Positions 1 through 9,856 of a DNA stretch of 64,000 nucleotides are shown here, one piece after another. The stretch's first letter is position 1. Each line of letters starts with the position of its first letter. The translations under genes and the position numbers were made by a program. This stretch comes from Terripilifer ovatus (lineage in GTDB: Bacteria; Pseudomonadota; Alphaproteobacteria; Rhizobiales; Beijerinckiaceae). The stretch spans positions 60,508 to 124,507 of the forward strand of contig JARHVB010000029.1 of assembly GCA_029222685.1 (NCBI GenBank), in the 5' to 3' direction. The notes beneath the pieces were generated by a model. The model saw only the letters and a list, made by a program, of their open reading frames with translations, searched no databases and was not told the origin of the DNA.

Positions 1-7
1 CATCCAA

Positions 8-22
8 TACCCCTATGGGGTA
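8..22. promoter_or_regulatory. CsoR-family operator upstream of the copper ATPase
   Basis: The sequence TACCCCTATGGGGTA is a perfect inverted repeat with 6-bp arms around a 3-bp centre, ending 5 bp before the ribosome binding site of the copper ATPase. GC-rich TACCC/GGGTA dyads are the known operator type of CsoR/RcnR-family metal repressors. No matching csoR gene lies beside it inside the window, so the repressor is probably encoded to the left or elsewhere. Confidence 0.65.
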
Positions 23-39
23 AATTTAAGGAGGTTGCT

Positions 40-2457
40 GTGACAACTCAATCCCCGGATCCTGTTGCCAAGCCTGACAAGCCAGCAGGGCACGCCGCAC
101 ATTCCTGTTGTCATCCTGGCGGCCATTCTCACCAGCCGGCTGAGCCAGTTGTAAGTAAAGATGAGGGCTTTAAGGCCATAGACCCTGTCTGTGGCATGAG
201 TGTCGACACGCGAACGGCAAAACACCGCGACGAGCGGGAAGGCCAGACGTATTATTTTTGTTCTGCCGGGTGCAAAGCCAAGTTTCAGGCAGATCCGGTC
301 AAGTATCTGAAGCCCGCGCCAATTCAGCAAGAACAAGCGCCGCCGGGCACGATCTTCACTTGTCCCATGCATCCGCAGATACGTCAGAACGGGCCGGGCT
401 CCTGTCCGATCTGCGGCATGGCGCTTGAGCCGGAAATGCCCTCAGTCGACACGGGCCCCAGCGCCGAACTCATCGACATGACTCGTCGTTTCTGGGTCGG
501 TCTTGCTCTGTCGGTTCCAGTTTTCATCTTGGAGATGGGCGGACATCTTCTGAATCTGCATTGGCTGGCGCCACAGACCTCGAACTGGGTGCAGCTCGCG
601 CTCGCGACCCCGGTGGTCCTTTGGGCTGGCTGGCCGTTCTTTGAGCGCGCATGGCAATCGCTGGTGACGCGCAATCTCAACATGTTCACCCTGATCGCGT
701 TGGGAACAGGCGTGGCGTGGGCCTACAGTGTCGTCGCCACCGCCGCGCCGCAGCTCTTTCCGCCGGCTTTTCGCAATCATGATGGGTCCGTCGCCATCTA
801 TTTTGAGGCCGCGGCGGTTATCACCGTCCTTGTTCTGCTGGGGCAGGTGCTGGAGTTGCGCGCGCGCGAACAGACCGGGGGCGCCATTCGCGCCTTGCTC
901 GGTCTCGCCCCCAAGACCGCGCGGCGTATCGCTGCCGATAACAGCGAGCAGGATATCGATCTCGAACAGGTGGCTGTCGGCGACCGCTTGCGCGTTCGTC
1001 CTGGCGAGAAAGTGCCGGTCGATGGCGAACTCGTTGAAGGGCGCAGTTCCGTCGATGAATCCATGGTCACCGGCGAATCCATGCCAGTGACCAAGAGCGT
1101 AGGCGCGAAACTGATCGGCGGAACAGTGAACCAGACCGGCAGTTTCGTGATGCGCGCCGACAAGGTCGGCCGCGACACGATGCTGGCGCAGATCGTACAA
1201 ATGGTCGCCAATGCGCAGCGCAGCCGGGCGCCGATCCAGCGCCTTGCCGATCAGGTTTCCGGCTGGTTCGTGCCCCTCGTCATCGTGGCCGCCTTGATCG
1301 CCTTCGTCGTCTGGTCAATCTGGGGGCCGGAACCGCGCCTGACCTTCGGTCTCATTGCCGCCGTCTCGGTGCTGATCATCGCTTGTCCTTGTGCCTTGGG
1401 CCTGGCAACGCCGATGTCGATCATGGTCGGTGTCGGGCGCGGCGCGCAATCAGGCGTGCTCATCAAGAACGCTGAAGCGCTGGAGCGGTTTGAGAAGGTC
1501 GATACGCTCGTGGTCGACAAGACGGGCACGCTGACCGAGGGCAAGCCGCGGGTGACGGCGGTCGTCCCGCAGGCGGGAAGCGATGAAGACGAACTTCTGC
1601 GCCTCGCCGCCAGTCTGGAACGTGGCAGCGAACATCCGCTCGCCGCGGCAATCGTTGCCGCCGCGCAGGAAAAAGGACTTGAGCTGTCTGCGACGCAGGA
1701 CTTCGATTCGCCCGTCGGCAAAGGCGTTGTCGGCACGATCGAAGGCAAACGAATTGCCATCGGCAATCGCCGCTATCTGGCGGAAATCGGCGTTGATACA
1801 GCGGCGTTGGAACAGAGGGCCGAGATGCTGCGCCTTGATGGCGCAACGGCAGTCTTCATCGCCATCGATGGATCGGCAGCTGGAATCATCGCGATCGCCG
1901 ATCCCGTCAAGGCGACCACGCCGGAGGCGTTGCGCGCCTTGCGCGCCGATGGCATCCGCGTGGTCATGCTGACGGGAGATAACCGGACAACGGCCGAAGC
2001 TGTCGCCAAGCGCCTTGGGATAACGGAAATCGAGGCGGAAATCCTGCCCGAAGACAAAAGCAGGATCGTCGAAAAGCTGCGCCGTGAAGGCCGCGTGGTC
2101 GCGATGGCAGGCGACGGCGTCAATGACGCACCGGCGTTGGCGGCAGCCGATGTCGGCATTGCGATGGGCACCGGCACGGATGTCGCCATCGAAAGCGCTG
2201 GCGTGACTTTGCTTAAGGGCGATCTTCAGGGGCTCGTCCGGGCGCGACACCTGTCGGCGGCGACCATGAGCAACATCCGGCAGAACCTGTTCTTCGCATT
2301 CTTCTACAATGCGGCGGGCATACCAATTGCGGCGGGCGTACTTTACCCCGTGTTCGGTCTCTTGCTTTCGCCTATTATCGCGGCGGCGGCTATGGCGCTG
2401 TCGTCGGTCAGCGTCATTGCCAATTCTCTGCGGTTGCGGACGACGAAATTGGACTGA
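40..2457 (+). CDS. copA: Copper-translocating P-type ATPase with YHS and heavy-metal-binding N-terminal domains
   Basis: Inner-membrane P1B ATPase that exports copper (probably Cu+) using ATP. The 805-residue protein starts at GTG 40 behind AAGGAGG at 28-34. The N-terminus has a His/Cys-rich stretch (residues 17-32), a YHS domain (about 48-92, DPVCGM and YYFCSAGC) and a heavy-metal-binding motif (about 107-131, FTCPMHP and CPICGM). There is no classical HMA domain. The core has the TGES actuator motif, the metal-binding CPC in the membrane (C449-P450-C451), the DKTGT phosphorylation site (D493) and GDGVNDAP. This architecture is typical of the CopB/SilP-like branch common in proteobacterial islands. 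The preceding dyad suggests CsoR-type control. Substrate assignment to copper or silver is from family knowledge and context. Confidence 0.93.
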   Translation: MTTQSPDPVAKPDKPAGHAAHSCCHPGGHSHQPAEPVVSKDEGFKAIDPVCGMSVDTRTAKHRDEREGQTYYFCSAGCKAKFQADPVKYLKPAPIQQEQAPPGTIFTCPMHPQIRQNGPGSCPICGMALEPEMPSVDTGPSAELIDMTRRFWVGLALSVPVFILEMGGHLLNLHWLAPQTSNWVQLALATPVVLWAGWPFFERAWQSLVTRNLNMFTLIALGTGVAWAYSVVATAAPQLFPPAFRNHDGSVAIYFEAAAVITVLVLLGQVLELRAREQTGGAIRALLGLAPKTARRIAADNSEQDIDLEQVAVGDRLRVRPGEKVPVDGELVEGRSSVDESMVTGESMPVTKSVGAKLIGGTVNQTGSFVMRADKVGRDTMLAQIVQMVANAQRSRAPIQRLADQVSGWFVPLVIVAALIAFVVWSIWGPEPRLTFGLIAAVSVLIIACPCALGLATPMSIMVGVGRGAQSGVLIKNAEALERFEKVDTLVVDKTGTLTEGKPRVTAVVPQAGSDEDELLRLAASLERGSEHPLAAAIVAAAQEKGLELSATQDFDSPVGKGVVGTIEGKRIAIGNRRYLAEIGVDTAALEQRAEMLRLDGATAVFIAIDGSAAGIIAIADPVKATTPEALRALRADGIRVVMLTGDNRTTAEAVAKRLGITEIEAEILPEDKSRIVEKLRREGRVVAMAGDGVNDAPALAAADVGIAMGTGTDVAIESAGVTLLKGDLQGLVRARHLSAATMSNIRQNLFFAFFYNAAGIPIAAGVLYPVFGLLLSPIIAAAAMALSSVSVIANSLRLRTTKLD

Positions 2458-2537
2458 TTTGACTTCGATCTGGAAATTCGAAAGGCGACCTGGAAATTCG
2501 AGAGGCGAATCCATCTCGCTTATTTAACAGTCCGATT

Positions 2538-2859
2538 TTACAGCGCCATAGTGCGACAACTCTCCGCGCAATCGCGGCAGGCACTGACGCACTCTTCCAT
2601 GTCCCCAAGTTTTTCGCACTCAGTGACGCACTGAGTGCAAATCTCTTGGCACTCCCGCGCAAAGTGATTGTGATGTTCACTGCTCATTAATATGAAGTGC
2701 GCAGTAGTGCGGCAGATCTCCGAGCACCCCATCATAAGTCTAATGTGCTCAGGCGCGTGTTTTTCCGCCCTGCTCTATGCAATGGTTCATCACGCTGCCA
2801 AAACACGTCTGATAGCAACGAAGGCAGGCTTCAATAAATCTGTCCATATCCTTGCTCAT
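2538..2859 (-). pseudogene. Cys-rich four-helix-bundle copper-binding protein, frameshifted
   Basis: Homolog of the intact Csp-like protein at 14138-14467 (DUF326 family), which stores copper on many Cys residues lining a helix bundle. Translation starts at the ATG at 2859-2857 behind an AGGAGG at 2871-2876 and gives the expected N-terminal part (MSKDMDRFIEACLRCYQ...). It then leaves frame at a run of five T (2760-2764 on the plus strand), where four would keep the frame. The remaining frame continues cleanly as K-H-A-P-E-H-I-R-L-M-M-G-C-S to the stop at 2538. The single-base change in a homopolymer may be a real mutation or a sequencing error. All expected Cys pairs are present across the two frames. 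Confidence 0.8.
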
Positions 2860-2874
2860 TGTGTGCACGTCCTC

Positions 2875-3198
2875 CTACTTTTGGTTGCGTGATTGCCACG
2901 ATTTAAGCGTTTCAATTTCCTTTTCTTGCGATGCAATAACGTCATTCGCCATCTTGATAAGCATCGAATCCTTGCCGTATTGAATCTGGATCTTCGCCAT
3001 ATCTATTGCGGCCTGATGATGCGGAATCATCATCATGGCAAAGTCCTTATCGGGTTCGCCCATTGGTTTCATGGTCATGTCCCTCATGCGGGATTGCACA
3101 GCTTCATAAGCTTTGAGCTCAGCGGTATTCGATCCAGACTGTCCCAAAACTGGCGTAGCCATGGCGAGCAAGAGGCCAAATGTTACGAAATGTTTCAT
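2875..3198 (-). CDS. DUF305 periplasmic protein, probable copper-associated
   Basis: Small secreted protein of about 107 residues with an N-terminal signal peptide (MKHFVTFGLLLAMATPVLG) and the DUF305 signature MMMIPHHQAAIDMAK near the middle. DUF305 proteins are ferritin-like helical proteins often found beside copper export genes, but their biochemical role is not settled. I chose the ATG at 3198 rather than the in-frame codon at 3213 because GGGAGA sits just upstream of it. It lies 15 bp upstream of the frameshifted Cys-rich protein on the same strand and was probably co-transcribed with it. Confidence 0.85.
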   Translation of the reverse strand: MKHFVTFGLLLAMATPVLGQSGSNTAELKAYEAVQSRMRDMTMKPMGEPDKDFAMMMIPHHQAAIDMAKIQIQYGKDSMLIKMANDVIASQEKEIETLKSWQSRNQK

Positions 3199-3396
3199 GT
3201 CAATCTCCCGCAAGCTCCGAACCTCTCGATGCGTTGATCATCTAAACCCATACGCCGCTGTAAAGTTCCTGCTGGGGAAAGAATTCTCGTACGGGCACAC
3301 CAGATTTTAATTGGTCTCTTAAGACTTTCGATTATCGGTGGCTGGCACTATTGCTCTAACGTCGGTGTAAAGCCCTGCACCAGTAGATTGGCGACC

Positions 3397-3888
3397 ATGA
3401 TCTTAGGATACTCGGCAGCTCAAAAATTCTTGCATTGGATGACGGTGCTATTGCTTGTGATGCAATGGTGGACGAGCCGAGCTGTATTAAGGACGCATGA
3501 GATCCATTTGATCGGTCATAAAACCGATCCATTCGATTTGACCCTACACAAATTTCATATTTACGGCGGGATTGCAGTGTTTGCGTTGACCGTGTGCAGA
3601 ATATTGCTCCGCCTTTGCCAAGGTTCACCAACGCTTCCTATCGTTGTACCGCGTTGGTCCGCGATAGCAGCCTCCACGGCACATTTGATCATCTATGGCA
3701 TTCTATTCGGCCTTAGTCTAACCGGATTGATCACAACCTATATCTGGTTTGGCATGGGTGTCGTTCATCGGGCGCTTGTATATGCGCTTTACCTTCTGAT
3801 CGCCGCGCACGTTGGAGCAGTATTCTGGCACGATGTATTTCACCGCACCGGACTACTTCAGCGCATGACAACGCGGCGAAGCAAATAA
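3397..3888 (+). CDS. Cytochrome b561-type membrane protein
   Basis: Integral membrane protein of about 163 residues with four predicted hydrophobic segments and the opening pattern YSAAQKFLHWMTVLLLVMQW typical of di-haem cytochrome b561 (YodB/YceJ type). Conserved histidines occur in the first segment (LHW), in LTLHKFHIYGG, in STAHLIIYG and in LIAAHVGAVFWHD, which fits two haem sites. These proteins pass electrons from quinol to periplasmic acceptors. An in-frame TTG at 3388 is also possible, but the ATG at 3397 fits the family better. Its place among copper genes is contextual only. Confidence 0.8.
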   Translation: MILGYSAAQKFLHWMTVLLLVMQWWTSRAVLRTHEIHLIGHKTDPFDLTLHKFHIYGGIAVFALTVCRILLRLCQGSPTLPIVVPRWSAIAASTAHLIIYGILFGLSLTGLITTYIWFGMGVVHRALVYALYLLIAAHVGAVFWHDVFHRTGLLQRMTTRRSK

Positions 3889-3929
3889 TCGCCCATTTTT
3901 CGCGGTTTTTGGCCACATCCAACGACAGT

Positions 3930-4409
3930 CTAGATCTCGATGCTGCCCCGATAGCGTCCGAACGCCCGTTGTGAAGATGGACCAAATAGGATGACATCAA
4001 AGGCTTTTGGTTCGGCTCCTTCGACTTCCATGCCGGGAGAACCTGCCGGCATGCCAGGAACTGCTAGTCCGGTAGCTGTCGGCTTCTCTGTGAGGAGCCG
4101 CCTGATTGCGGGTACGGGCACATGCCCTTCGATCACGTAGCCTTCGACCTCACCCGTGTGGCAGGCTGCAAGGGCAATTGGTACACCGAGCCGAGTTCTG
4201 ATGCGCTGCAGATACGCCGTCTCACGTACCTCGACCGAAAATCCTGACTGCCGAAGGTAGTCGATCCAGTTCCCGCAACAAACGCACGATGGATCGCGAT
4301 GAACGACAACGGTAGGGGGTACATACGCAGACAGCGCAGGGGAGACGAGAGCAATGCTGGAGGCGCTCATCAAGAACGCACGCCGTGTTTTCCAATCAAG
4401 CTGTGGCAT
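3930..4409 (-). CDS. DUF411 metal-binding secreted protein
   Basis: About 159 residues. The N-terminus has a twin-Arg-like leader (KTRRAFLMSASSIALVSPALSA). The body shows the DUF411 pattern: a Cys cluster HRDPSCVCCGNW (Cys42, 44, 45), LAACHTGEVEGYVIEGHVP and GLAVPGMPAGSPGME. DUF411 proteins are commonly linked to copper resistance loci and are thought to bind metal in the periplasm. The ATG at 4409 has an AGGAG upstream. An upstream in-frame start at 4571 would bury the leader, so it is rejected. Confidence 0.85.
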   Translation of the reverse strand: MPQLDWKTRRAFLMSASSIALVSPALSAYVPPTVVVHRDPSCVCCGNWIDYLRQSGFSVEVRETAYLQRIRTRLGVPIALAACHTGEVEGYVIEGHVPVPAIRRLLTEKPTATGLAVPGMPAGSPGMEVEGAEPKAFDVILFGPSSQRAFGRYRGSIEI

Positions 4410-4679
4410 CGTGAGAATTCTCCTGAGTGGCTCGATCTGTTGATGAGTTAGATCCGGAAAGGGCGATTCGCTACGTGGTAGCGTTTCGGTGCTGTCGTCC
4501 GCCGCCAGTGCGCGAAGCCAAAGTGCTAGACTAGCGAAAGGACGAGCAATAGGCACATGGATCTTCCTCAATAGAAGAAGACGTATTTTGCGAGGACCAC
4601 GATCACACTAGAATGCGATTAGAAACGCACCATTGCAATCGCAACTATAGCCTATGACCATGATGAATATCCTTAAGGC

Positions 4680-5192
4680 CTAGAGCTTGAGCAATTCTAG
4701 ATCTGGCAAAGTCTCGAACAAGAAGACGTAGGTGGGATGCCCGATACGCGGTTCCCAAGACGCGCCTCCGACCTCAAGATAGGACCATCGGCCTGAACTG
4801 CGTAGGCTCAGTATCTGGATTACGCGTTGCAATTCTCGCTCCGAAAGAATGATCCTCAGCGATCGATGCCACTCCTGTAACCTCTCACGACCCAACGCGT
4901 TGCAGGGAACATAATTGTCCGTGATCGGCCAGCTCTGGTGTTCTTCGATATGCACCGTGAGCAGACCGCTCTGCAAAAGCCGACAAATGGCTTCGTTGCG
5001 ATTGGGCTTCGGGTCATCCTGAGCCTTGATCCAATTATCGATCGCCGCAAGCAAGCCGACGGGCAGGCGTAGGTTTAACCGTTCGCCTTTTCGTGATCGA
5101 GCGGTGCTCAGAACTCTTGCCGGAAACTGCCGCGCTTCGCTCGTACGGTACGGCCGGTCGCGTGTCTTTGTGGTCACGATTGCACCGTTCAC
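4680..5192 (-). CDS. Ribbon-helix-helix protein coupled to cusA
   Basis: 170-residue protein whose start GTG follows the cusA stop directly (TGAGTG), so it is the last gene of the cus operon and probably translationally coupled. Residues 37-78 (GERLNLRLPVGLLAAIDNWI...PNRNEAICRLLQ) match the ribbon-helix-helix DNA-binding fold: a basic amphipathic strand followed by two helices with an N-cap Asn/Arg. The C-terminal about 85 residues are not recognised; they contain few Cys or His. It could be an operon-specific regulator or an antitoxin-like protein without a toxin. No function is claimed beyond probable DNA binding. Confidence 0.65.
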   Translation of the reverse strand: MNGAIVTTKTRDRPYRTSEARQFPARVLSTARSRKGERLNLRLPVGLLAAIDNWIKAQDDPKPNRNEAICRLLQSGLLTVHIEEHQSWPITDNYVPCNALGRERLQEWHRSLRIILSERELQRVIQILSLRSSGRWSYLEVGGASWEPRIGHPTYVFLFETLPDLELLKL

Positions 5193-8100
5193 TCAACTAT
5201 TGAGGATCGCTTCATCTTTGAGATCAATCGTTTGCAGCGGCTTGTGATTTGGCCGTTCCGGTGGGGCCCGTTCCAACCCCCATCCCTTAATCAGCCCGTA
5301 GATAGCGGGGATGACGACGAGGGTAAGAATGGTCGACGAGACCATGCCTCCGATCATCGGTACAGCGATGCGCTGCATAACCTCAGAGCCTGCGCCGGTA
5401 CTCCAGAGGATAGGCAGGAGGCCTGCCATGATTGCGACCACTGTCATCATTTTCGGCCGCACGCGATCGACAGCGCCAAGCATGATCGCCTCATAGAGAT
5501 CCGTCCGTGTGAACGGCTGGCCTTGCGCGACGCGCTCGGCCTTGACCTCGGCCAAAGCCTGCTCAAGGTAGATCAGCATCACTACGCCGGTCTCGGCAGC
5601 GACGCCGGCGAGCGCGATGAAGCCGACGGCGACCGCGACGGACATGTTGAAGCCAAGCCACCACATCAGCCAGATGCCGCCGACCAGCGCAAAGGGCAGG
5701 GACAGCATCACGATCAGCGTCTCAGTGAGTGCTCGGAAATTGAGATAGAGCAATAGGAAGATGATCATCAGCGTGACCGGCACGACAATCTTCAGCCGAG
5801 CCTCGGCGCGTTGCAGATATTCGAATTGGCCGCTCCAGGCGACCGTATAGCCTTGCGGCAGCTTTATGCTGTCCCCCACTGCCTTTTGAGCCTCAGCCAC
5901 ATAGCCGCCAAGGTCGCGGCCGGTGATGTCGACGAAAATATATACGGCGAGCTGACCATTTTCCGTTCGAATCGAGGTCGCTCCGCGGGTGAGCTGAACT
6001 TTTGCCACCTCGCCGAGCGGCACCGTACCGCCGCCAGGCAGTGGCACCTGGATATCGGTGGCAATGGCCTGCGGATTCGAGCGCAGATCGCGGGGATACC
6101 GCACATTAACCGTATAACGCTCGCGACCTTCGACAGTGGTCGTTACAGCTTCACCGCCCAATGCGGAAGTGATGACATCCTGCACATCGCCGATGGCGAG
6201 GCCATAACGCCCAAGCACCTCTCGATCTGGCACGATATCCAGATAGTAACCGCCGATGACACGTTCGGCATAGGCGCTGGATGTGCCAGGCACTTTTTTG
6301 ACGACAGCCTCGACTTGGCGGGCGACCTTTTCCATCTCGGCTAGGTCGCTGCCGAAGATTTTGATTCCGACAGGAGTGCGGATGCCCGTCGAGAGCATGT
6401 CGATGCGTGCCTGGATCGGCATCGTCCAGGCGTTCGAAACGCCTGGAAACTGCAGCGCCTTGTCCATCTCGGCCTTGAGACTGTCAATGTTGAGGCCAGG
6501 CCGCCATTCACTCTTCGGCTTCAGGTTGATGATGGTCTCAAACATCTCGATCGGGGCAGGATCAGTTGCGGTGAGGGCGCGTCCGGCCTTACCATAGACT
6601 GAGGCGACCTCCGGGAAGGACTTGATGATGCGGTTCTGCATTTGCAGCAGCTCCGCTGCCTTGGTGACGGAAATTCCTGGGAGAGTCGTCGGCATGTACA
6701 TCAGCGTGCCCTCGTTCAATCTCGGCATGAATTCGCTGCCGAGTTGGTGGGCTGGCCAGATGGAAATGCCGAGTGCGGCGAGCGCAAGCAGGATGGTGAC
6801 GGTCTTCGCTTTCAGCACACCCCGAATGACGGGCCGGTAGAGCCAGATCAGGAGCCGGTTGATCGGGTTCTTGTGCTCTGGGATGATCCGCCCACGCACG
6901 AAGATTATCATCAGCGCTGGTACGAGCGTCACCGACAGGATTGCGGCCGCCGCCATGGCGAACGTCTTAGTAAAGGCGAGGGGACCGAACAGGCGCCCTT
7001 CCTGCGATTCAAGAGTGAAGATCGGCAGGAATGAGACCGTAATGACGAGAAGGCTGAAGAACAAAGCCGGGCCGACCTCGCTTGCCGCCTCGATCAGGAT
7101 CTCGCCGCGCGGCTTGCCTGGTGGCGCTCGTTCCAGCCGCTTGTGAGCATTTTCGATCATGACGATGGCGGCATCGATCATAGCGCCGACGGCGATGGCA
7201 ATGCCGCCCAGACTCATGATGTTGGAGCCTAGCCCGATGAACTTCATGGCCGCAAAAGCCATCAGGATGCCGACTGGCAGCATAAGGATAGCAACGAGGG
7301 CGCTGCGCAGATGCAATAGGAAGACCATGCAGACCAGCGCGACGATGATGCTCTCCTCCAGGAGCGTGCCCTTCAGTGTCTCAATCGCTGCGTTGATGAG
7401 CTGCGAGCGGTCATAAACGGGGACAATCTCCGTGCCCTTCGGCAGGCTGGAGGTGATCGCCGCCAGCCGCGCTTTGACGTTTTCGATAACCGTGAGGGCA
7501 TTTGCTCCGAAACGTTGTAGCACGATGCCACTTGCAACTTCCCCCTCGCCATTGAGCTCGGTGATGCCGCGCCGTTCATCAGGGCCGATCTCGATGCGGG
7601 CTACGTCTCGAAGCCGCAGCGGCACGCCCTGGGCGCTCTTCAGGACGATGTTCTCGATATCGGAGACGTTCTTAATGTAGCCCCGGCCGCGTACCATGAA
7701 CTCGAACTCTGACAGTTCGACGGTGCGGCCACCGACATCCCGGTTGCTGGCACGGACCGCGTCGCGGACCATCGATAGCGGAATGCCTTGGGCCCGCAGG
7801 CGCAGCGGATCGACAACGACATTGTATTGCTTGACGAAGCCGCCGACGCTCGCCACCTCGGCCACGCCTTCGGCCTTGGAGGCGGCGTAGCGAACAACCC
7901 AATCCTGCAACGAGCGCAGTTCGGCGAGCGACATCTCCTTGGCGACGACAGCGTATTGGTAAACCCAACCGACACCGGTCGCGTCCGGCCCCAGGCTCGG
8001 TGTGACACCGGGTGGCAGGCGCGTGCCGGCGGCGCTCAAATATTCGAGTACCCGGCTGCGCGCCCAATAAGGGTCCGTTCCGTCCTCGAAGATGACATAA

Positions 8101-8378
8101 ACGAACGACACGCCGAAGAAGGAGAATCCGCGCACCACCTTCGATTTCGGCACTGTCAGCATGGCGGTGGTCAGGGGGTAGGTAACCTGATCCTCGACCA
8201 CTTGCGGCGCCTGGCCAGAGTATTCAGTATAGACAATGACCTGTACATCTGAGAGGTCGGGGATGGCATCGAGCGGCAAGGTTTTCAAAGCATAAAGCCC
8301 CGCCGCCGCGGCGAAGGCCGTGCCGACGAGTATGAGGACGAGATTGCGGGCGGACCATGCGATAAGCCGGGCGATCAT
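5193..8378 (-). CDS. cusA: CusA-type heavy-metal RND efflux permease
   Basis: Inner-membrane proton-driven transporter of 1061 residues, the usual length for CusA/SilA, which with the CusB adaptor and an outer-membrane channel exports Cu+ and Ag+. The start (IARLIAWSARNLVLILVG), DAIPDLSDVQVIVYTEYSGQ and the TM4 segment LGGIAIAVGAMIDAAIVMIENAHK identify the HME-RND family. The segments LNEGTLMYMPTTLPG, PAPIEMFETIINLKP and IDMLSTGIRTPVG carry the three methionines that form the CusA metal site in E. coli, which supports monovalent copper/silver over divalent cations. The ATG overlaps the cusB stop (ATGA). No outer-membrane factor lies in this operon, so the CzcC-like protein at 33.5 kb or one elsewhere must serve. 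Confidence 0.95.
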   Translation of the reverse strand: MIARLIAWSARNLVLILVGTAFAAAAGLYALKTLPLDAIPDLSDVQVIVYTEYSGQAPQVVEDQVTYPLTTAMLTVPKSKVVRGFSFFGVSFVYVIFEDGTDPYWARSRVLEYLSAAGTRLPPGVTPSLGPDATGVGWVYQYAVVAKEMSLAELRSLQDWVVRYAASKAEGVAEVASVGGFVKQYNVVVDPLRLRAQGIPLSMVRDAVRASNRDVGGRTVELSEFEFMVRGRGYIKNVSDIENIVLKSAQGVPLRLRDVARIEIGPDERRGITELNGEGEVASGIVLQRFGANALTVIENVKARLAAITSSLPKGTEIVPVYDRSQLINAAIETLKGTLLEESIIVALVCMVFLLHLRSALVAILMLPVGILMAFAAMKFIGLGSNIMSLGGIAIAVGAMIDAAIVMIENAHKRLERAPPGKPRGEILIEAASEVGPALFFSLLVITVSFLPIFTLESQEGRLFGPLAFTKTFAMAAAAILSVTLVPALMIIFVRGRIIPEHKNPINRLLIWLYRPVIRGVLKAKTVTILLALAALGISIWPAHQLGSEFMPRLNEGTLMYMPTTLPGISVTKAAELLQMQNRIIKSFPEVASVYGKAGRALTATDPAPIEMFETIINLKPKSEWRPGLNIDSLKAEMDKALQFPGVSNAWTMPIQARIDMLSTGIRTPVGIKIFGSDLAEMEKVARQVEAVVKKVPGTSSAYAERVIGGYYLDIVPDREVLGRYGLAIGDVQDVITSALGGEAVTTTVEGRERYTVNVRYPRDLRSNPQAIATDIQVPLPGGGTVPLGEVAKVQLTRGATSIRTENGQLAVYIFVDITGRDLGGYVAEAQKAVGDSIKLPQGYTVAWSGQFEYLQRAEARLKIVVPVTLMIIFLLLYLNFRALTETLIVMLSLPFALVGGIWLMWWLGFNMSVAVAVGFIALAGVAAETGVVMLIYLEQALAEVKAERVAQGQPFTRTDLYEAIMLGAVDRVRPKMMTVVAIMAGLLPILWSTGAGSEVMQRIAVPMIGGMVSSTILTLVVIPAIYGLIKGWGLERAPPERPNHKPLQTIDLKDEAILNS

Positions 8379-9856
8379 GGCATCTTCTCCCGACTTGCGG
8401 GCGTCGCATCGCTCATGCCCTGCAGGGCTGCCCTGAGGTTGCTTTCGGCGTCGATGAGGAAGTTCGCCGACACGACTACCTGATCTGCCTCGGCGACGCC
8501 GCTTAGAACCTCGGTGTAACCGCCTCCGCGCTTGCCAATCTTGACTTCGCGCGGCTCGAAGCGCCCATCGCCCTTATCAAGGATCACGACCTGCCGCGTG
8601 CCGGTATCGATTACGGCGCCGTCAGGGACGGCGACGACCGGTTTTGCCGAACCTGTGGCAATCTCAACGTCTGCATACATGTCAGGCAAGAGAAGGCCTT
8701 CGGGATTAGGCAGCTCGATCCGTACGCGGGTAGTGCGCGTCTCCTTGTTGACTTGGGGGTAGATGAGGTTAATGCCTCCCGAGAAGGTCCGCCCCGGCAG
8801 GCTGCGCACTCTTACATTTACCGCTTGACCAAGCTTGATCGCCCCAAGATCATATTCGGGCACGTCGGCTAGAACCCACATCACTGAGACGTCGGCTATG
8901 CGGAAGAGCACATCGCCGGCGGCAGCCTTCATTCCCTCAATTGCGTTGCGTTCGAGCACGAGACCATCGCGTGGCGCTAACCATTGGATCGACAGCGGCA
9001 CTTTGCGCGTGCGCTCCATCTCAGCGATCGTCTCGTCCTGCACGTTGAGGTTCTTCAAACGTCGTCGGGCGCCTTCGATACCGGGGTTCGTAATTAACTG
9101 TGCCGCGGCGGCGTTGACCTCGGGCGAGTAGAATTGCAGCAGCGGTTGCCCTTTGCGCACGCGGTCGCCGGTTGTAACATTCTCGACCTTATCGATGAAG
9201 GCGTCGGAGCGGGTGGCGACGATCGTGACGCGACGTTCATCGAGTTGCACCGTGCCGGGCACGCGCACGGGCTGGACGACGACGCGTTTAGTGGCAGTTT
9301 GAGATCTAACGCCGGTGCGCTGCAGCTTGCCAGGGGAGATCGTGACGGTTGTACCGCTATCGTCATCGCCCTCGTAGACGGGGATGTAATCCATCCCCAT
9401 CGAATCTTTCTTCGGCGACGGCGAGGTGTCCGGCAGGCCCATCGGGTTGCGGTAATACAGGAGCTTCTTGTTCCCGCCCACGACCGTAGTCCCGTTGCCA
9501 GAGACTCCGGCGCTTGTCGGCTTTTCGTCAAAACTTAACTCCGCGCTGGCGCGTACCGCTATGAAGGGCCGTCCGTTCGCCTGGCGGGGCTCGGCGGCGT
9601 AGATCGGCTTGCCGTCGGGGTCACGATAATAGAGAACTGAGCCGCTCGGATTTGCTGTATTCACGCTGGGCTGTGGCGAGGTTGAGCCCGGTAGCCAATT
9701 CGGAAGCGGCCACTGTGCAGCACCGAGACGCAGACCGAGCAGGAAGGCACCGGCAAACGCCGCCACAACGACGATCAGCCCAACGAGCCTGACTGTGCGC
9801 CTGGCTTGCGGTTTGTGGTCCTGCCGTTGGTGCGAAGAGGTCATCTGTTCCATCAC
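8375..9856 (-). CDS. cusB: CusB-type periplasmic adaptor with heavy-metal-binding repeats
   Basis: 493-residue membrane fusion protein. It has an N-terminal membrane anchor (about residues 22-44), then two short metal-binding modules (VLYYRDPDGKPIYAAEP and LLYYRNPMGLPDTSPSPKKDSMGMDYIPVY), then the HlyD core with barrel-sandwich and beta-barrel segments (VKNVTTGDRVRKGQPLLQFYSPE; NAIEGMKAAAGDVLFRIADVS). It bridges CusA to the outer-membrane channel and hands metal to it. The repeated YYR(D/N)P module is a known feature of alphaproteobacterial CusB proteins. The start ATG overlaps the upstream FixH stop, and the stop overlaps the cusA start, showing tight coupling. Confidence 0.93.
   Translation of the reverse strand: MMEQMTSSHQRQDHKPQARRTVRLVGLIVVVAAFAGAFLLGLRLGAAQWPLPNWLPGSTSPQPSVNTANPSGSVLYYRDPDGKPIYAAEPRQANGRPFIAVRASAELSFDEKPTSAGVSGNGTTVVGGNKKLLYYRNPMGLPDTSPSPKKDSMGMDYIPVYEGDDDSGTTVTISPGKLQRTGVRSQTATKRVVVQPVRVPGTVQLDERRVTIVATRSDAFIDKVENVTTGDRVRKGQPLLQFYSPEVNAAAAQLITNPGIEGARRRLKNLNVQDETIAEMERTRKVPLSIQWLAPRDGLVLERNAIEGMKAAAGDVLFRIADVSVMWVLADVPEYDLGAIKLGQAVNVRVRSLPGRTFSGGINLIYPQVNKETRTTRVRIELPNPEGLLLPDMYADVEIATGSAKPVVAVPDGAVIDTGTRQVVILDKGDGRFEPREVKIGKRGGGYTEVLSGVAEADQVVVSANFLIDAESNLRAALQGMSDATPASREKMP

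Noticed and set aside
1450..2514. 354-codon open frame antisense to the copper ATPase
   Set aside because: It mirrors a strongly conserved P-type ATPase on the other strand and has Arg/Ala-rich shadow composition with no family pattern.
4410..4571. Longer start for the DUF411 protein
   Set aside because: The added residues have no homology and would bury the Tat-like leader that follows ATG 4409.
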